DNA of 64,000 bases from Cylindrospermum sp. NIES-4074 (GTDB lineage: Bacteria; Cyanobacteriota; Cyanobacteriia; Cyanobacteriales; Nostocaceae). Position 1 is the first letter of the stretch. Each line of letters starts with the position of its first letter. The position numbers were made by a program, and so were the translations under genes. The DNA lies in NCBI GenBank assembly GCA_003994795.1, contig AP018269.1:3766677-3830676 (forward strand). The letters are read 5' to 3'. The notes beneath the pieces were generated by a model, which was given only the letters and a program-made list of their open reading frames with translations, was not told where the DNA came from and did no database searches. Below are positions 54,034-64,000 of this stretch, in pieces.

Positions 54034-54768
54034 CTAGCTGCTTAAAGCTTTTAAAAAGCGTTGCAAACCCTTAAATAAACTTGGTTTTCTCGCTGGTGTG
54101 GTGTTGGTGTCCGTTTGGGGTTGTCCCTTGAGGAGAATGAGATCCAATTCATCACCTGATGGTCTTTTGGGTAATTCGGCAATTTTTTGATATTCGCCGT
54201 TAGTTTCTACCCATACTTCCCACTGTCCAGGGTAGCTGCGAAATACGGCTGTTTCATCATCTACAGGGCGGAGGTAGTAGCAAGATTCAATGGTGCTGAT
54301 AAAACGGCGGCGGGTTTCCCTAGCAGCGTAACCAATGCCTACTACCCCAGAATCTTCGAGGCGGGGGTTTAATAAGACAAAAGGGCGATCGCCAATTTCT
54401 GCACACAGCTTTTCCAATTGCGGTACTTCTACGGAAGTGGGGGCAATAAATAGGAAAATCTCATCCTCTGGCTGAATTTTGGACTGTAAAGAATTACCCT
54501 TACCTGTACCGATATCCAAAATGGGAAATTCTACATCTGCCCAATCACGATTGGCAAGGGCAGCCGCACCGGCATCGGCAAAGAAGACTTTTAGGCGGGA
54601 ACCATACTCGGCAAACACTGGTAGAAATTGTTCTGCCACTGGCAGGGGTTTGAGTTCGGGAAACAAAAAATCAATTTGGATGCGTTTACAGCCGTCTGCA
54701 AGGGCAGCTTGGGTTGCTTCACGGGATTGAGCGATCGCATCTTCGAGACTCTTGGGAAGTTCAGTCAT
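54034..54768 (-). CDS. DUF1995 domain protein
   Basis: A 244-residue soluble protein of a family found in cyanobacteria and chloroplasts: LPKSLEDAIAQSREATQAAL, KRIQIDFLFPELKPLPVAEQ, and SCYYLRPVDDETAVFRSYPG. No catalytic motif is recognised. In plants, relatives have been tied to chloroplast protein or thylakoid function, but the role is unresolved. It has a basic and Pro-rich C-terminus. Confidence 0.88.
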   Translation of the reverse strand: MTELPKSLEDAIAQSREATQAALADGCKRIQIDFLFPELKPLPVAEQFLPVFAEYGSRLKVFFADAGAAALANRDWADVEFPILDIGTGKGNSLQSKIQPEDEIFLFIAPTSVEVPQLEKLCAEIGDRPFVLLNPRLEDSGVVGIGYAARETRRRFISTIESCYYLRPVDDETAVFRSYPGQWEVWVETNGEYQKIAELPKRPSGDELDLILLKGQPQTDTNTTPARKPSLFKGLQRFLKALSS

Positions 54769-54951
54769 GTTACAGGTGCAGAGTTATCGACTAATAACTT
54801 GGTGGGTTGTGAATCAGCGAAGCGTGAAATCGGTATAACTGCAAAAGTTAACCTCTTATCATACAACAAAATGTTCCCGTCCTTTTAAAAAGTAGGAAAT
54901 CTGAGCATCGATGGATGCCAGATGCCCTTGACAAACTTTTGGCATCCAAAT

Positions 54952-56004
54952 TTAATGTATTGGTTTTCTTTGGAAACCGGAATATCCACCGGTGGTAAAC
55001 CAGTATTCCCATCTGCCCCCAGAAGCGTTTGACCAATTATTGAGGTCAAATTGTCCACTTCCTTCTGGTGTCCCACAAATTCTATAGACTTTAACAGCTT
55101 GTCCGTTATTATTCCAAATTAAAGGCAAATCCGGTTGAATTTGTTCTGGTAATGCGCCATTTGTTTGCAGAAAATAGGCATCTTGCCCTTCGGTTGAGCC
55201 ATTGCCAAACACCTGAGCAATTCCTTTGTCATCAATGGCAACAAATGCACCTTCTTCTAAACCAATAGCAAAAACTGGAGGTTGATTGTTTTTTTCATGA
55301 ACAACTCTTGCCAAAAATCCAAAAATTCTCCCATATCTTGTTTCGGGATTACTGCCAGTAATCCTGTCTAAATGCGTGTCAGTAATTACATTTTTAAGAA
55401 TTGGAACTTGAATAAAGTCACTTTGATAAATATCCTTTGTATTTTTGTGAAATGGATTATTCAAAATTTCTGAACTTAGCACACCTTTATGGGCAGGAGC
55501 ATAATAATAGTCTCCTAAAATTGCCATACCGGCGCTAGTTCCAGCAATAGGAACTTTTTTTTCATTAATTAAGTAATTAATTGCCGCCTCTACTCCTGTT
55601 CCCTCCCAATAGTCTTCATATTGATTCTGATCACCACCCCTTATAAATAAGGCTTCAGCATCGCGAATGTATTCTATAACTTGTGGATTATTGGCTGCAT
55701 CTTCGCTGTTGATAGAAAGTTCAGCAGAGGAACTGACAAAATCACCAAAATTATCACAAATGAATTCAGCTTGTCTGCCAATTCTACCAGAACCAAGAGC
55801 CAAATAATCTCCCTGCTCTGCATTTCTGAGAAACCATCGGGTGGCGGGTTCTTCTCCAGATGCCTTACCTTCAGCACCGCCAATTAACAGAATGCAAGGA
55901 GTTGGTGTGGAAGAGGTTCTATTAACAGAACCGCATTCACGACTATAGTCATAGTTATCACTATCACCATCTCTTGACTCAGGGTGGAAAAGTCGTCTGA
56001 TCAT
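54952..56004 (-). CDS. Peptidase S51 / cyanophycinase-like protein
   Basis: A 350-residue serine hydrolase of family S51. The nucleophile Ser lies in PIAGTSAGMAILG, the GGDQ block is FIRGGDQNQYEDYW, and the His region is DTHLDRITGSNPETRYGRI, like the DxHF-x-x-R pattern of cyanophycinases. Cyanophycinase cuts cyanophycin to beta-Asp-Arg dipeptides, but the arginine after GGDQ that I expect in true CphB is not conserved here, so the substrate may differ. No signal peptide is obvious. The ATG at 56004 is used; the frame extends to a GTG at 56013. Confidence 0.78.
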   Translation of the reverse strand: MIRRLFHPESRDGDSDNYDYSRECGSVNRTSSTPTPCILLIGGAEGKASGEEPATRWFLRNAEQGDYLALGSGRIGRQAEFICDNFGDFVSSSAELSINSEDAANNPQVIEYIRDAEALFIRGGDQNQYEDYWEGTGVEAAINYLINEKKVPIAGTSAGMAILGDYYYAPAHKGVLSSEILNNPFHKNTKDIYQSDFIQVPILKNVITDTHLDRITGSNPETRYGRIFGFLARVVHEKNNQPPVFAIGLEEGAFVAIDDKGIAQVFGNGSTEGQDAYFLQTNGALPEQIQPDLPLIWNNNGQAVKVYRICGTPEGSGQFDLNNWSNASGGRWEYWFTTGGYSGFQRKPIH

Positions 56005-56187
56005 AAATATCACTTTTGCTTTTATTTAGACCAAAATTCAGGCTGTAATGCCTAGCTATTTCAGTTTTAAAAATCCAAGCCAAGTTTATATCTACTATAA
56101 GACTGAGATTAGGTTTTGGTTTGCTAGAAAAACAGCCATAATTATGTCGTTATTATTAGCGCAGAGACATAATTTGTCACATTTGAT

Positions 56188-57381
56188 TTAACGTGTAGCT
56201 AGAAATAAATCTGGTGTCAACCTCTGCAAAACTTGCTTGAAGACGATCGCAGTCCAATCAATATCTGCTTCTGTCGTATCCCGCCCCAATGTGAGCCGAA
56301 TTCCCCCCAAAGCGGCTTTTTGGGAATAACCCATCGCTAACAATATCGGGCTGGGGCTAAGTTTACCACTGTGGCAAGCTGCACCGGCACTAATGCCAAT
56401 ACCGGCGAGATTCATCTGTCTCACCAAGGTTTTACCGCTGAGTTTTTCCCCATCAGCTTGTTCTAGATAGAAACTAACATGATGGGGTAAACGGCGATCG
56501 CGATCTCCTGTGGGAATTAAACCAGGAACATCTGCTAAATTGGCAAAAAGGCGATCGCGCAACTTAATTAAACGGGGTGTTTCACTAGCTAATTCTTGCG
56601 CTGCTAATTCCGCAGCTACGCCAAATCCCGCAATTATCGGTGTCGCTTGGGTACCAGAACGCAGTCCCATTTCTTGTCCACCACCACCAAACAAAGGTAA
56701 CAACTCCACACCAGGACGCACATACAACGCCCCAGCACCTAAAGGCCCATATAATTTATGACTAGAAAGACTCAATAAATCAACAGGCAAATTTTGCACA
56801 TCTATAGGTAAGCGTCCCACAGCTTGCACTGCATCCGTGTGGAATAAAACGCCATGCGATAGGCTACGCCCCACCATAGGTGAACGCGCAATCTTACCCA
56901 ATTCCTCAATTGGTTGCACCGTCCCCACTTCACTTTGTCCGTAAATCACGGAAACCAAAACGGTGTTATGACGCAATGCAGCCTTTAAATCTAGAGGGTT
57001 AACGCTACCTTTTCCATCCACATCCAAGCGTGTCACTTCCCAACCCCACTTCTCCAACAACCGCACTGGTTCATTAATAGCTGAATGTTCCACGCTGGAA
57101 ATGATCAGATGTTGCGGCACATCGTAGCAACGGGCCACACCCATAATAGCCAAATTATCGGCTTCAGTACCACCAGAGGTAAAGATAATGGATTCTGGAT
57201 TTGCAGCATTGATTAAATCAGCAACTTTAACTCTAGCTTCTTCTAACACCATTGCAGCGCGGTTGCCCCACTCATGTAAACTGGAGGGATTGCCCCATTC
57301 TTGAGTGAGAACTGCTTGCATAGCTGCGATCGCCTCTGGGCGAGTGGGAGTAGTAGCACTGTAATCTAGATATATTTGCAT
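56188..57381 (-). CDS. Cysteine desulfurase (IscS/NifS type)
   Basis: A 397-residue PLP enzyme that takes sulfur from cysteine for Fe-S cluster and other biosyntheses. It starts MQIYLDYSATTPTRPEA and has IIFTSGGTEADNLAIMGVA, HTDAVQAVGRLPID, LSLSSHKLYGPLGAGALYV with the PLP Lys, and the loop SAGAACHSGKLSPS with the catalytic Cys. The ATG at 57381 is chosen since it gives the normal N-terminus. It seems to be a single gene. Confidence 0.94.
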   Translation of the reverse strand: MQIYLDYSATTPTRPEAIAAMQAVLTQEWGNPSSLHEWGNRAAMVLEEARVKVADLINAANPESIIFTSGGTEADNLAIMGVARCYDVPQHLIISSVEHSAINEPVRLLEKWGWEVTRLDVDGKGSVNPLDLKAALRHNTVLVSVIYGQSEVGTVQPIEELGKIARSPMVGRSLSHGVLFHTDAVQAVGRLPIDVQNLPVDLLSLSSHKLYGPLGAGALYVRPGVELLPLFGGGGQEMGLRSGTQATPIIAGFGVAAELAAQELASETPRLIKLRDRLFANLADVPGLIPTGDRDRRLPHHVSFYLEQADGEKLSGKTLVRQMNLAGIGISAGAACHSGKLSPSPILLAMGYSQKAALGGIRLTLGRDTTEADIDWTAIVFKQVLQRLTPDLFLATR

Positions 57382-57583
57382 AGCACCAATTAAGAGTGAG
57401 AACACAAGCAACCAACGACCTATCTAGATTTTCAGCATATATTTTTGCCGAATCATGACCAAATCTAGGCACTGCTGCGTGTAAATGTAGATTTTTTTTG
57501 AACTATTTCTCTACATCATTCAACACATACTATTTTGGGAATGATAAATATGTTCACCCCTAGTTCACTTGTAGCAGATTACC

Positions 57584-59215
57584 GTGTCTAATTTTCTGCC
57601 CCCAAAGTTTTTTTCTTGTATCTTTTTATTGATTTTCACCCTTGCTGCTTGTCAACGAGTCCAGTCTTCTAGTAAGCGACTCGCACCTTTACCACAAGAT
57701 CCATTAGTTCAAGTTTACTTTAATCATTCCCAGTCCTCAGAATACAAAGAAGCTTACCGTCAGCAAACTCGTCTGGGAGATGACTTAGAAAAACAAATTG
57801 TTGATGCCATTTCCCAAGCTAAATCTACAGTCGATGTGGCAGTACAAGAATTACGTTTACCCAAAGTTGCTCAAGCATTAGCTGATAGACAAAAAGCCGG
57901 GGTTAAAGTCAGGATAATTTTAGAAAATACCTACACTCGCCCTTGGAGTAGCTTCACATCAGCGGAAGTGGAGAAATTAGATAAAAGGCAACGGGAACGA
58001 TATCAAGAATTTCGTAGTTTTATAGATATTAACCAAGATAATCAACTCACTCCAGCAGAAATTAATCAACGGGATGCTGTCGCTATTGTCCAAAATGCCA
58101 AAATTCCCTTAATAGATGATAAAGCTGATAATTCAGCGGGTAGCAAATTGATGCATCACAAATTTGTTATTGTCGATAATCGTTTTGTAGTTATTACATC
58201 AGCTAACTTTACTTTAAGTGATACTTCTGGTGATTTTAGCAATCTCAGAAGTTTGGGTAATACCAACAATTTATTACAAATTGACAGCCCTGAATTAGCA
58301 GCTTCATTCACAGAAGAGTTTAACATCATGTGGGGCGATGGGCCAGGAGGTAATCCAGATAGTAAATTTGGCATCAAAAAGCCAGCGCGTCCACCTAAAC
58401 AAATCACCTTAGGAAATACTAAAATTACTGTGCAATTTTCCCCTAACTCACCCACTCAACCTTGGAATAATAGCAGTAATGGTTTAATTGGTAAAACTTT
58501 AGATTCTGCCACAAAATCTGTAGATATGGCATTGTTTGTCTTTTCTGATCAACGACTTGCCAACATCTTAGAAAAACGCCATCAACAAAGTATAGCAGTT
58601 CGCGCTTTGATTGAACCACAATTTGCTTATCGTCCCTACAGTGAAGCCTTAGATATGATGGGGGTTGCTCTCAGTGATAATTGTCAATATGAAATTGATA
58701 ACAATCTTTGGAAAAATCCTATTACCACAGTTGGTGTACCTATTTTACCTATAGGAGATTTACTACATCATAAATTCGCTGTAATTGATAGCCAAACAGT
58801 AATTGCAGGTTCTCATAATTGGTCAGAAGCCGCTAATAATGGCAACGATGAAACCTTATTAGTCATTGAAAATCCCACCGTTGCGGCTCATTATGTGCGT
58901 GAATTCTCCCGTCTTTACACTAAAGTTAAACCAGGTTTACCAGAAAGAATCCAAGCAAAAGTTACAGCGGAAACTAAACAATGCACCCAAATAAAAGCTC
59001 CTTCATCAAGTGAAAATAAAGCATTTATAAAAGTAAATATTAATACAGCCACTTTAGAAGAATTAGAAACTCTCCCTGGTGTGGGTAAAAAGCTGGCACA
59101 AAAAATAATTATTGCCAGACAGCAGCAAAAATTTACATCTTTGCAAGACTTGGAACGAATCCCAGGTGTGAGTAGTAAAACATTGACAAAATGGCAATAT
59201 CAGGTAACTTGGTAG
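57584..59215 (+). CDS. Phospholipase-D-like lipoprotein with EF-hand-like loop and ComEA-type helix-hairpin-helix
   Basis: A 543-residue envelope protein. The lipobox TLAAC has its Cys at residue 23. Two PLD-type domains follow with the HKD motifs HHKFVIVDNRFVVITSANFT (from H191/H192) and HHKFAVIDSQTVIAGSHNWS (near 395), so it is probably catalytic as a phosphodiesterase. A canonical 12-residue EF-hand loop (DINQDNQLTPAE, 148-159) is inserted in domain 1. The C-terminus is a ComEA-like HhH pair (VNINTATLEELETLPGVGKK), which binds DNA. It starts at a GTG. It could be an envelope DNA-binding nuclease. Confidence 0.88.
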   Translation: MSNFLPPKFFSCIFLLIFTLAACQRVQSSSKRLAPLPQDPLVQVYFNHSQSSEYKEAYRQQTRLGDDLEKQIVDAISQAKSTVDVAVQELRLPKVAQALADRQKAGVKVRIILENTYTRPWSSFTSAEVEKLDKRQRERYQEFRSFIDINQDNQLTPAEINQRDAVAIVQNAKIPLIDDKADNSAGSKLMHHKFVIVDNRFVVITSANFTLSDTSGDFSNLRSLGNTNNLLQIDSPELAASFTEEFNIMWGDGPGGNPDSKFGIKKPARPPKQITLGNTKITVQFSPNSPTQPWNNSSNGLIGKTLDSATKSVDMALFVFSDQRLANILEKRHQQSIAVRALIEPQFAYRPYSEALDMMGVALSDNCQYEIDNNLWKNPITTVGVPILPIGDLLHHKFAVIDSQTVIAGSHNWSEAANNGNDETLLVIENPTVAAHYVREFSRLYTKVKPGLPERIQAKVTAETKQCTQIKAPSSSENKAFIKVNINTATLEELETLPGVGKKLAQKIIIARQQQKFTSLQDLERIPGVSSKTLTKWQYQVTW

Positions 59216-59396
59216 CAACATGAAATCACTTTTAAAAGTTGCCATTATCCAAGCAAGTCGCATATTTTAAGCCATAGATAAACACAGATAATCTAGCTGT
59301 ATTTATCAGTAATGGCATTTCCATAAATTTTACTTTTCCTAGAGGGATATACAACTAAAAAGCTATACTGTTAATCATGCTCTATAATCTAAATAA

Positions 59397-60083
59397 TTGA
59401 CCAAAGTGTCGATAATAAGTAAATTATTCAAGAACTTTGACCATCGTCCCCGGCTGGTAGTTTCCATCGCACTTGCGGCATTAGTCTTGGCAGTACTTCC
59501 TCCTTCGCTACAGTTACCCACTCGCATTCTCTGTGCTTGGAACATAGGTGCAGAAATTTTCTTAGTCTTAACTTGGTGGAAGATGGTCAGAGCTACCCCA
59601 GAAAATATTCAGCGCTATTCCCAGTATGAATACGAAGGCAGATTAGCTATTTTCATGGTGATAATCGGTGTAGCTTGTGCCAGCGTATTAGCGATTGGGT
59701 TCCTTTTTAGTGATAATAAAAAATCTCTGACAGTAATGCTGCTTGCCCTACACGTTACCCTTGCGGTGATGACAATTATCAGTTCTTGGCTACTTGTGCA
59801 TACGATATTTGCTCTGCAATATGCACATCATTATTATCAAAATGTTAATCAAAGCAATAATGAAGATGTAGCTAGGGGTCTAGATTTTCCGAATAACAAC
59901 TATCCAGACTACTGGGAATTTTTATATTATTCTTTTGTTGTTGGCATGACTAGCCAAGTTTCTGATGTGCAGACTACATCACGCCAAATGAGACGCTTAA
60001 CTCTGCTACATGGCATAATCTCATTCTTTTTCAATACTACTATTCTAGCTATGAGCATTAATATTATTGCTTCGCTTATTTAA
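59397..60083 (+). CDS. DUF1345 membrane protein
   Basis: A 228-residue protein with about five transmembrane helices. It contains the DUF1345 pattern (CAWNIGAEIFLVLTWWKMVR; FLYYSFVVGMTSQVSDVQTT). The family function is unknown; a channel-like role has been proposed. The start is a TTG at 59397, with a GTG three codons later as an alternative. Confidence 0.85.
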   Translation: MTKVSIISKLFKNFDHRPRLVVSIALAALVLAVLPPSLQLPTRILCAWNIGAEIFLVLTWWKMVRATPENIQRYSQYEYEGRLAIFMVIIGVACASVLAIGFLFSDNKKSLTVMLLALHVTLAVMTIISSWLLVHTIFALQYAHHYYQNVNQSNNEDVARGLDFPNNNYPDYWEFLYYSFVVGMTSQVSDVQTTSRQMRRLTLLHGIISFFFNTTILAMSINIIASLI

Positions 60084-60121
60084 AACTTGTTTGAATCTAC
60101 CAAAAGTATGAGATTTTCAGA

Positions 60122-60217
60122 TATAGCGGTTCCTAGTCTGCTGAGGTACGAATTTATCTGTGTTTATCTGTGGTTAATTACTTCTTAGAGTACCTTTCTG
60201 GGTAGAGAAACGCTATA
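60122..60217. mobile_element. MITE-like element, family C, copy with TATAGCGG ends
   Basis: A 96-bp element from TATAGCGG to CGCTATA. It is inverted and diverged relative to 46592-46698, sharing CTGCTGAGGTAC and ATCTGTGTTTATCTGTGG. It falls in the 319-bp gap 60084-60402 before cydA; no other feature is visible in that gap apart from a GGAG ribosome site. Confidence 0.65.
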
Positions 60218-60402
60218 TCTGCTTCTAGAAAGAAGAAAGGTAGTACGCAACTTTGATAAGAGTTACGCAAAATTATGAAAAAAGGAAGAAGGGCTTGCCG
60301 TAGACTACCGCAAAGGAAAAAACTTGAGAGCAAATCTTTAATGCAGCCACATCAACACGAAGCGTTTATCCTAAAAGGGTGGCTTGCTAATGGAGAAAAT
60401 TC

Positions 60403-61848
60403 ATGGAATTTTTATCCGATACAGTTGTGCTATCACGGTTGCAATTTGCACTAACTGCAATATTCCATATACTTTGGCCTGTAATGACTACAGGGATGGG
60501 AGTTTACCTCGTCATTGTTGAGGGAATTTGGCTTAAAACTCGCAATTCAGACTACTATTTACACGCCCGTTTTTGGTCTAAATTCTATGTTCTAAATTTT
60601 GGTATTGGTGTAGCAACAGGAATCCCAATGGAATTTCAATTTGGGACTAATTGGGCACCTTTCTCAGAAGCGGTAGGTAACTTTTTTGGCAGTGTTATCG
60701 GTTTTGAAGCTTCTTGGGCATTTATGCTAGAAGCTGCTTTTTTAGGCATTATGTTATTTGGCTGGGAACGGGTTAATCCCACCATTCACTATCTTTCTAC
60801 CATTTTGGTTGCTGTTGGTGCTAACCTCTCAACTCTGTGGATTTTGACAGCGAATTCTTGGATGCAAACACCCGCAGGGGGAGAATTAGTTAATGGCAAG
60901 TTTGTTGTCAATGATTATTTTCAAGCAATCTTAAATCCTTTTATGGTTAACAGTGTGCTGCATATGTTTTTTGCCACACTGGAAACTTCTTTGTTTGTTG
61001 TGGGGGGAATTAGCGCTTGGTATATTCTCCAAAGACGACACCCCGCTTTCTTTTCCCAGTCTTTGAAGATTGCCATAGCAGCTGCGATCGCAGTTGCCCC
61101 ACTACAAATTTACATTGGACACCTGAGCGGTGAACAAGTTTTTCATTATCAACCCACAAAACTTGCTGCAATGGAAGCCCAATGGGAATCCTCCCCCGCT
61201 GGAAAGCCTGCTGATTGGAGTTTGGTGGCTATACCCAACGAAAAAGCTGAGAAAAACGACTGGGAAGTTACTATTCCCAATGCTTTGGGGTACATTTTGG
61301 AATTCAAACAGAACCTTTCGCAACCATTACGCGGTTTGAAAGAGTGGAAATCAAGCGATCGCCCCCGCATGGTAGGTTTAATTTACTACGCTTTCCGCAC
61401 GATGATTGCGATCAGCTTTTTCCTCGCTGGATTGATGCTGTTAAGTGTGCTGCAATGGTTACGCGGCAAACTCACAGTAGAAAATATTACCCAGCAACGT
61501 TGGCTGATGTGGGCTTGGGTATTCGCTGCCCCTCTAGGATACATCGCTGTGGAGTCAGGCTGGATTGTCCGCTGTGTGGGACGACAACCTTGGACGCTTT
61601 ACGGTCAAATTCGCACGGTAGATTCTGCTTCTCATCTACCCGCTAACAATGTCTTAGTTTCTCTGACTACTTTTGCTATAGTCTACAGTCTGTTATTTAT
61701 TGCCGTTTTATACTTTGGTAGTCGCATTATCCGCAGAGGGCCAAATCTCGATTTGCCGGTGCCAGGTACAGAGATTACTAAACCCGCTGTTGATACTACT
61801 CCAGGGGAATTTGTACCAGATGAACGCCCTGTAGAAGCACAACAATAA
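60403..61848 (+). CDS. cydA: Cytochrome bd-type quinol oxidase subunit I (CydA/CioA)
   Basis: A 481-residue integral membrane protein with about nine transmembrane helices. It has the N-terminal SRLQFALTAIFHILWPVMTT with the heme His, FWSKFYVLNFGIGVATGIPM, and VGRQPWTLYG (the GRQPW signature). The Q-loop between TM6 and TM7 is short, as in cyanide-insensitive oxidases (CIO). It would oxidise plastoquinol or ubiquinol and reduce O2. Subunit II (cydB) normally follows directly; here repeats and the rRNA operon follow, so the partner must be encoded elsewhere or is lost. Confidence 0.94.
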   Translation: MEFLSDTVVLSRLQFALTAIFHILWPVMTTGMGVYLVIVEGIWLKTRNSDYYLHARFWSKFYVLNFGIGVATGIPMEFQFGTNWAPFSEAVGNFFGSVIGFEASWAFMLEAAFLGIMLFGWERVNPTIHYLSTILVAVGANLSTLWILTANSWMQTPAGGELVNGKFVVNDYFQAILNPFMVNSVLHMFFATLETSLFVVGGISAWYILQRRHPAFFSQSLKIAIAAAIAVAPLQIYIGHLSGEQVFHYQPTKLAAMEAQWESSPAGKPADWSLVAIPNEKAEKNDWEVTIPNALGYILEFKQNLSQPLRGLKEWKSSDRPRMVGLIYYAFRTMIAISFFLAGLMLLSVLQWLRGKLTVENITQQRWLMWAWVFAAPLGYIAVESGWIVRCVGRQPWTLYGQIRTVDSASHLPANNVLVSLTTFAIVYSLLFIAVLYFGSRIIRRGPNLDLPVPGTEITKPAVDTTPGEFVPDERPVEAQQ

Positions 61849-62198
61849 AATTTAATTTTAGGAAATTGAAACCACAGATAAACACAGATAAACACAGATA
61901 AATACAGAATGTAGTTAGTCTGTCCTTGTAGGGTATGGGCATTTATTATTTCCCCACACCTTTTAGGCGGAGCAAAAAGAGGCCAAAAATATTTTGGGGA
62001 AAGTAGTTGACAAAGGGATGGGCACTCGCTATATTAGATGAGTGCCTGAAAAGCGAGCGCCGAAAAGCGACGCCGGAGGGAACCGAACCTTGAAAACATT
62101 ATAGTTTGAAAGCCAGTATAAAACAATAGCCTGCGTCAGAAAAGAATCAACCAGGCTGAGGTTAAAAAACAGCAAAAGAGCTAAAAAGCAAACAAACC
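61849..62198 (+). promoter_or_regulatory. rRNA operon promoter and leader
   Basis: A 350-bp region without a gene. A tandem ACAGATAAAC repeat lies at 61872-61906. A strong promoter follows: TTGACA at 62007-62012 and TATATT at 62030-62035, with 17-bp spacing, so transcription should start near 62042. The leader holds the left arm of the 16S processing stem (62101-62115). Confidence 0.7.
62101..62115 (+). other. Left arm of the pre-16S processing stem
   Basis: ATAGTTTGAAAGCCA is perfectly complementary to TGGCTTTCAAACTAT at 63776-63790. The pair would bracket the 16S rRNA in a stem, the typical RNase III cleavage site of rRNA precursors. Confidence 0.8.
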
Positions 62199-63687
<1,489 letters not shown>

Positions 63688-63775
63688 TAGGGAGACCTGC
63701 CCACTCAGATATCGAAAGCCATCAGTAAATAGATAATGAGTTGGTCATCCTAAGGTCGGTCGCAGATATTGTCAA

Positions 63776-63790
63776 TGGCTTTCAAACTAT
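63776..63790 (+). other. Right arm of the pre-16S processing stem
   Basis: TGGCTTTCAAACTAT pairs with the arm at 62101-62115 over 15 bp. It lies in the 16S-tRNA-Ile spacer. Confidence 0.8.
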
Positions 63791-63805
63791 GATTGGTTCG
63801 TTTAG

Positions 63806-63879
<74 letters not shown>

Positions 63880-63963
63880 CCTGAATCAATTAAAAATTCC
63901 CAATTAAGAATTAAAAATGAAGAAACACTTTTTTAATTTTTAATGATCAATTTTTAATTGTTG

Positions 63964-64000
63964 GGGGGTTTAGCTCAGTTGGTAGAGCGCCTGCTTTGCA
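63964..64000 (+). tRNA. tRNA-Ala (anticodon UGC), 5' part
   Basis: Starts GGGGGTTTAGCTCAGTTGG and runs off the window after the anticodon TGC (63997-63999). It is the usual second spacer tRNA of cyanobacterial rRNA operons; 23S is expected to follow. Confidence 0.9.

Noticed and set aside
61869..61909. Short tandem ACAGATAAAC units as a possible CRISPR array
   Set aside because: The units are contiguous 10-mers without spacers and recur singly elsewhere; no cas genes are present.

Overview
The window looks like chromosomal DNA of a filamentous, probably heterocyst-forming cyanobacterium (Nostoc/Calothrix/Tolypothrix type). The evidence is the many GCGATCGC (HIP1) octamers inside and between genes, cyanobacteria-typical proteins (DUF3727, DUF1995, the UbiA-Ppx divergent pair, a quinol oxidase of CydA type), an rRNA operon with tRNA-Ile and tRNA-Ala in the spacer, and several families of short dispersed repeats and MITE-like elements. 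The genus is inferred. No database search was possible.

Layout. 1-2.6 kb: the 3' end of what looks like a class I lysyl-tRNA synthetase, a small orphan protein, and a two-gene DUF262 + HEPN module of defence type. 2.9-7.3 kb: a minus-strand housekeeping block (GNAT, ruvX, DUF3727, yqeG, proB). 7.5-10.3 kb: small accessory genes, including a chimeric ORF and an AAC(3)-I-like acetyltransferase. 10.8-13.6 kb: a PhnD-type binding lipoprotein next to a membrane histidine kinase. 13.6-16.4 kb: divergent ubiA and ppx. 16.4-21 kb: a repeat-rich stretch with a MITE, a WD40 remnant, a zinc-ribbon/HEPN protein, a P450 with an atypical I-helix, and an EamA transporter. 21-27.8 kb: a peptidoglycan-binding/HEAT protein, FkbM methyltransferase, LD-carboxypeptidase, two glycosyltransferases and a sugar-binding lipoprotein, i.e. 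envelope and sugar functions. 27.8-32.9 kb: protease II, a membrane protein, hemE and an epimerase.

32.9-35.7 kb is a small accessory island: an intact MazEF-type pair, a VapB with a truncated VapC, a truncated retropepsin-like protein and its partner, and a DUF4365 protein. The toxin part is bracketed by two 66-bp direct repeats. After a B12-binding radical SAM gene (36-37.7 kb) comes the most interesting region, 37.9-44.9 kb. It holds a condensation-domain acyltransferase, a pentein (DDAH/arginine deiminase-like) hydrolase and an ornithine/diaminopimelate-type PLP decarboxylase, all on the minus strand, then a cysteine-cluster protein and a MATE exporter. A decayed second copy of the cysteine-cluster/MATE junction lies directly downstream of the pentein gene, and two different MITEs lie upstream of the decarboxylase. 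I read this as a candidate locus for making and exporting a small molecule derived from arginine, ornithine or another basic amino acid.

45-60 kb: a FadL-like porin, a LeuA-like catalytic domain without its C-terminal part, an RNase II-type exonuclease, rpsR-rpmG, an RDD protein, an MNT nucleotidyltransferase with a truncated HEPN partner, moeA, DUF1995, an S51 peptidase, a cysteine desulfurase, and a phospholipase-D-like lipoprotein with a C-terminal helix-hairpin-helix. A pair of apparently identical 106-bp inverted elements flanks 47.2-51.6 kb. 60.4-64 kb: a cydA-type gene without a cydB next to it, then the rRNA operon promoter, 16S rRNA, tRNA-Ile(GAU) and the start of tRNA-Ala(UGC).
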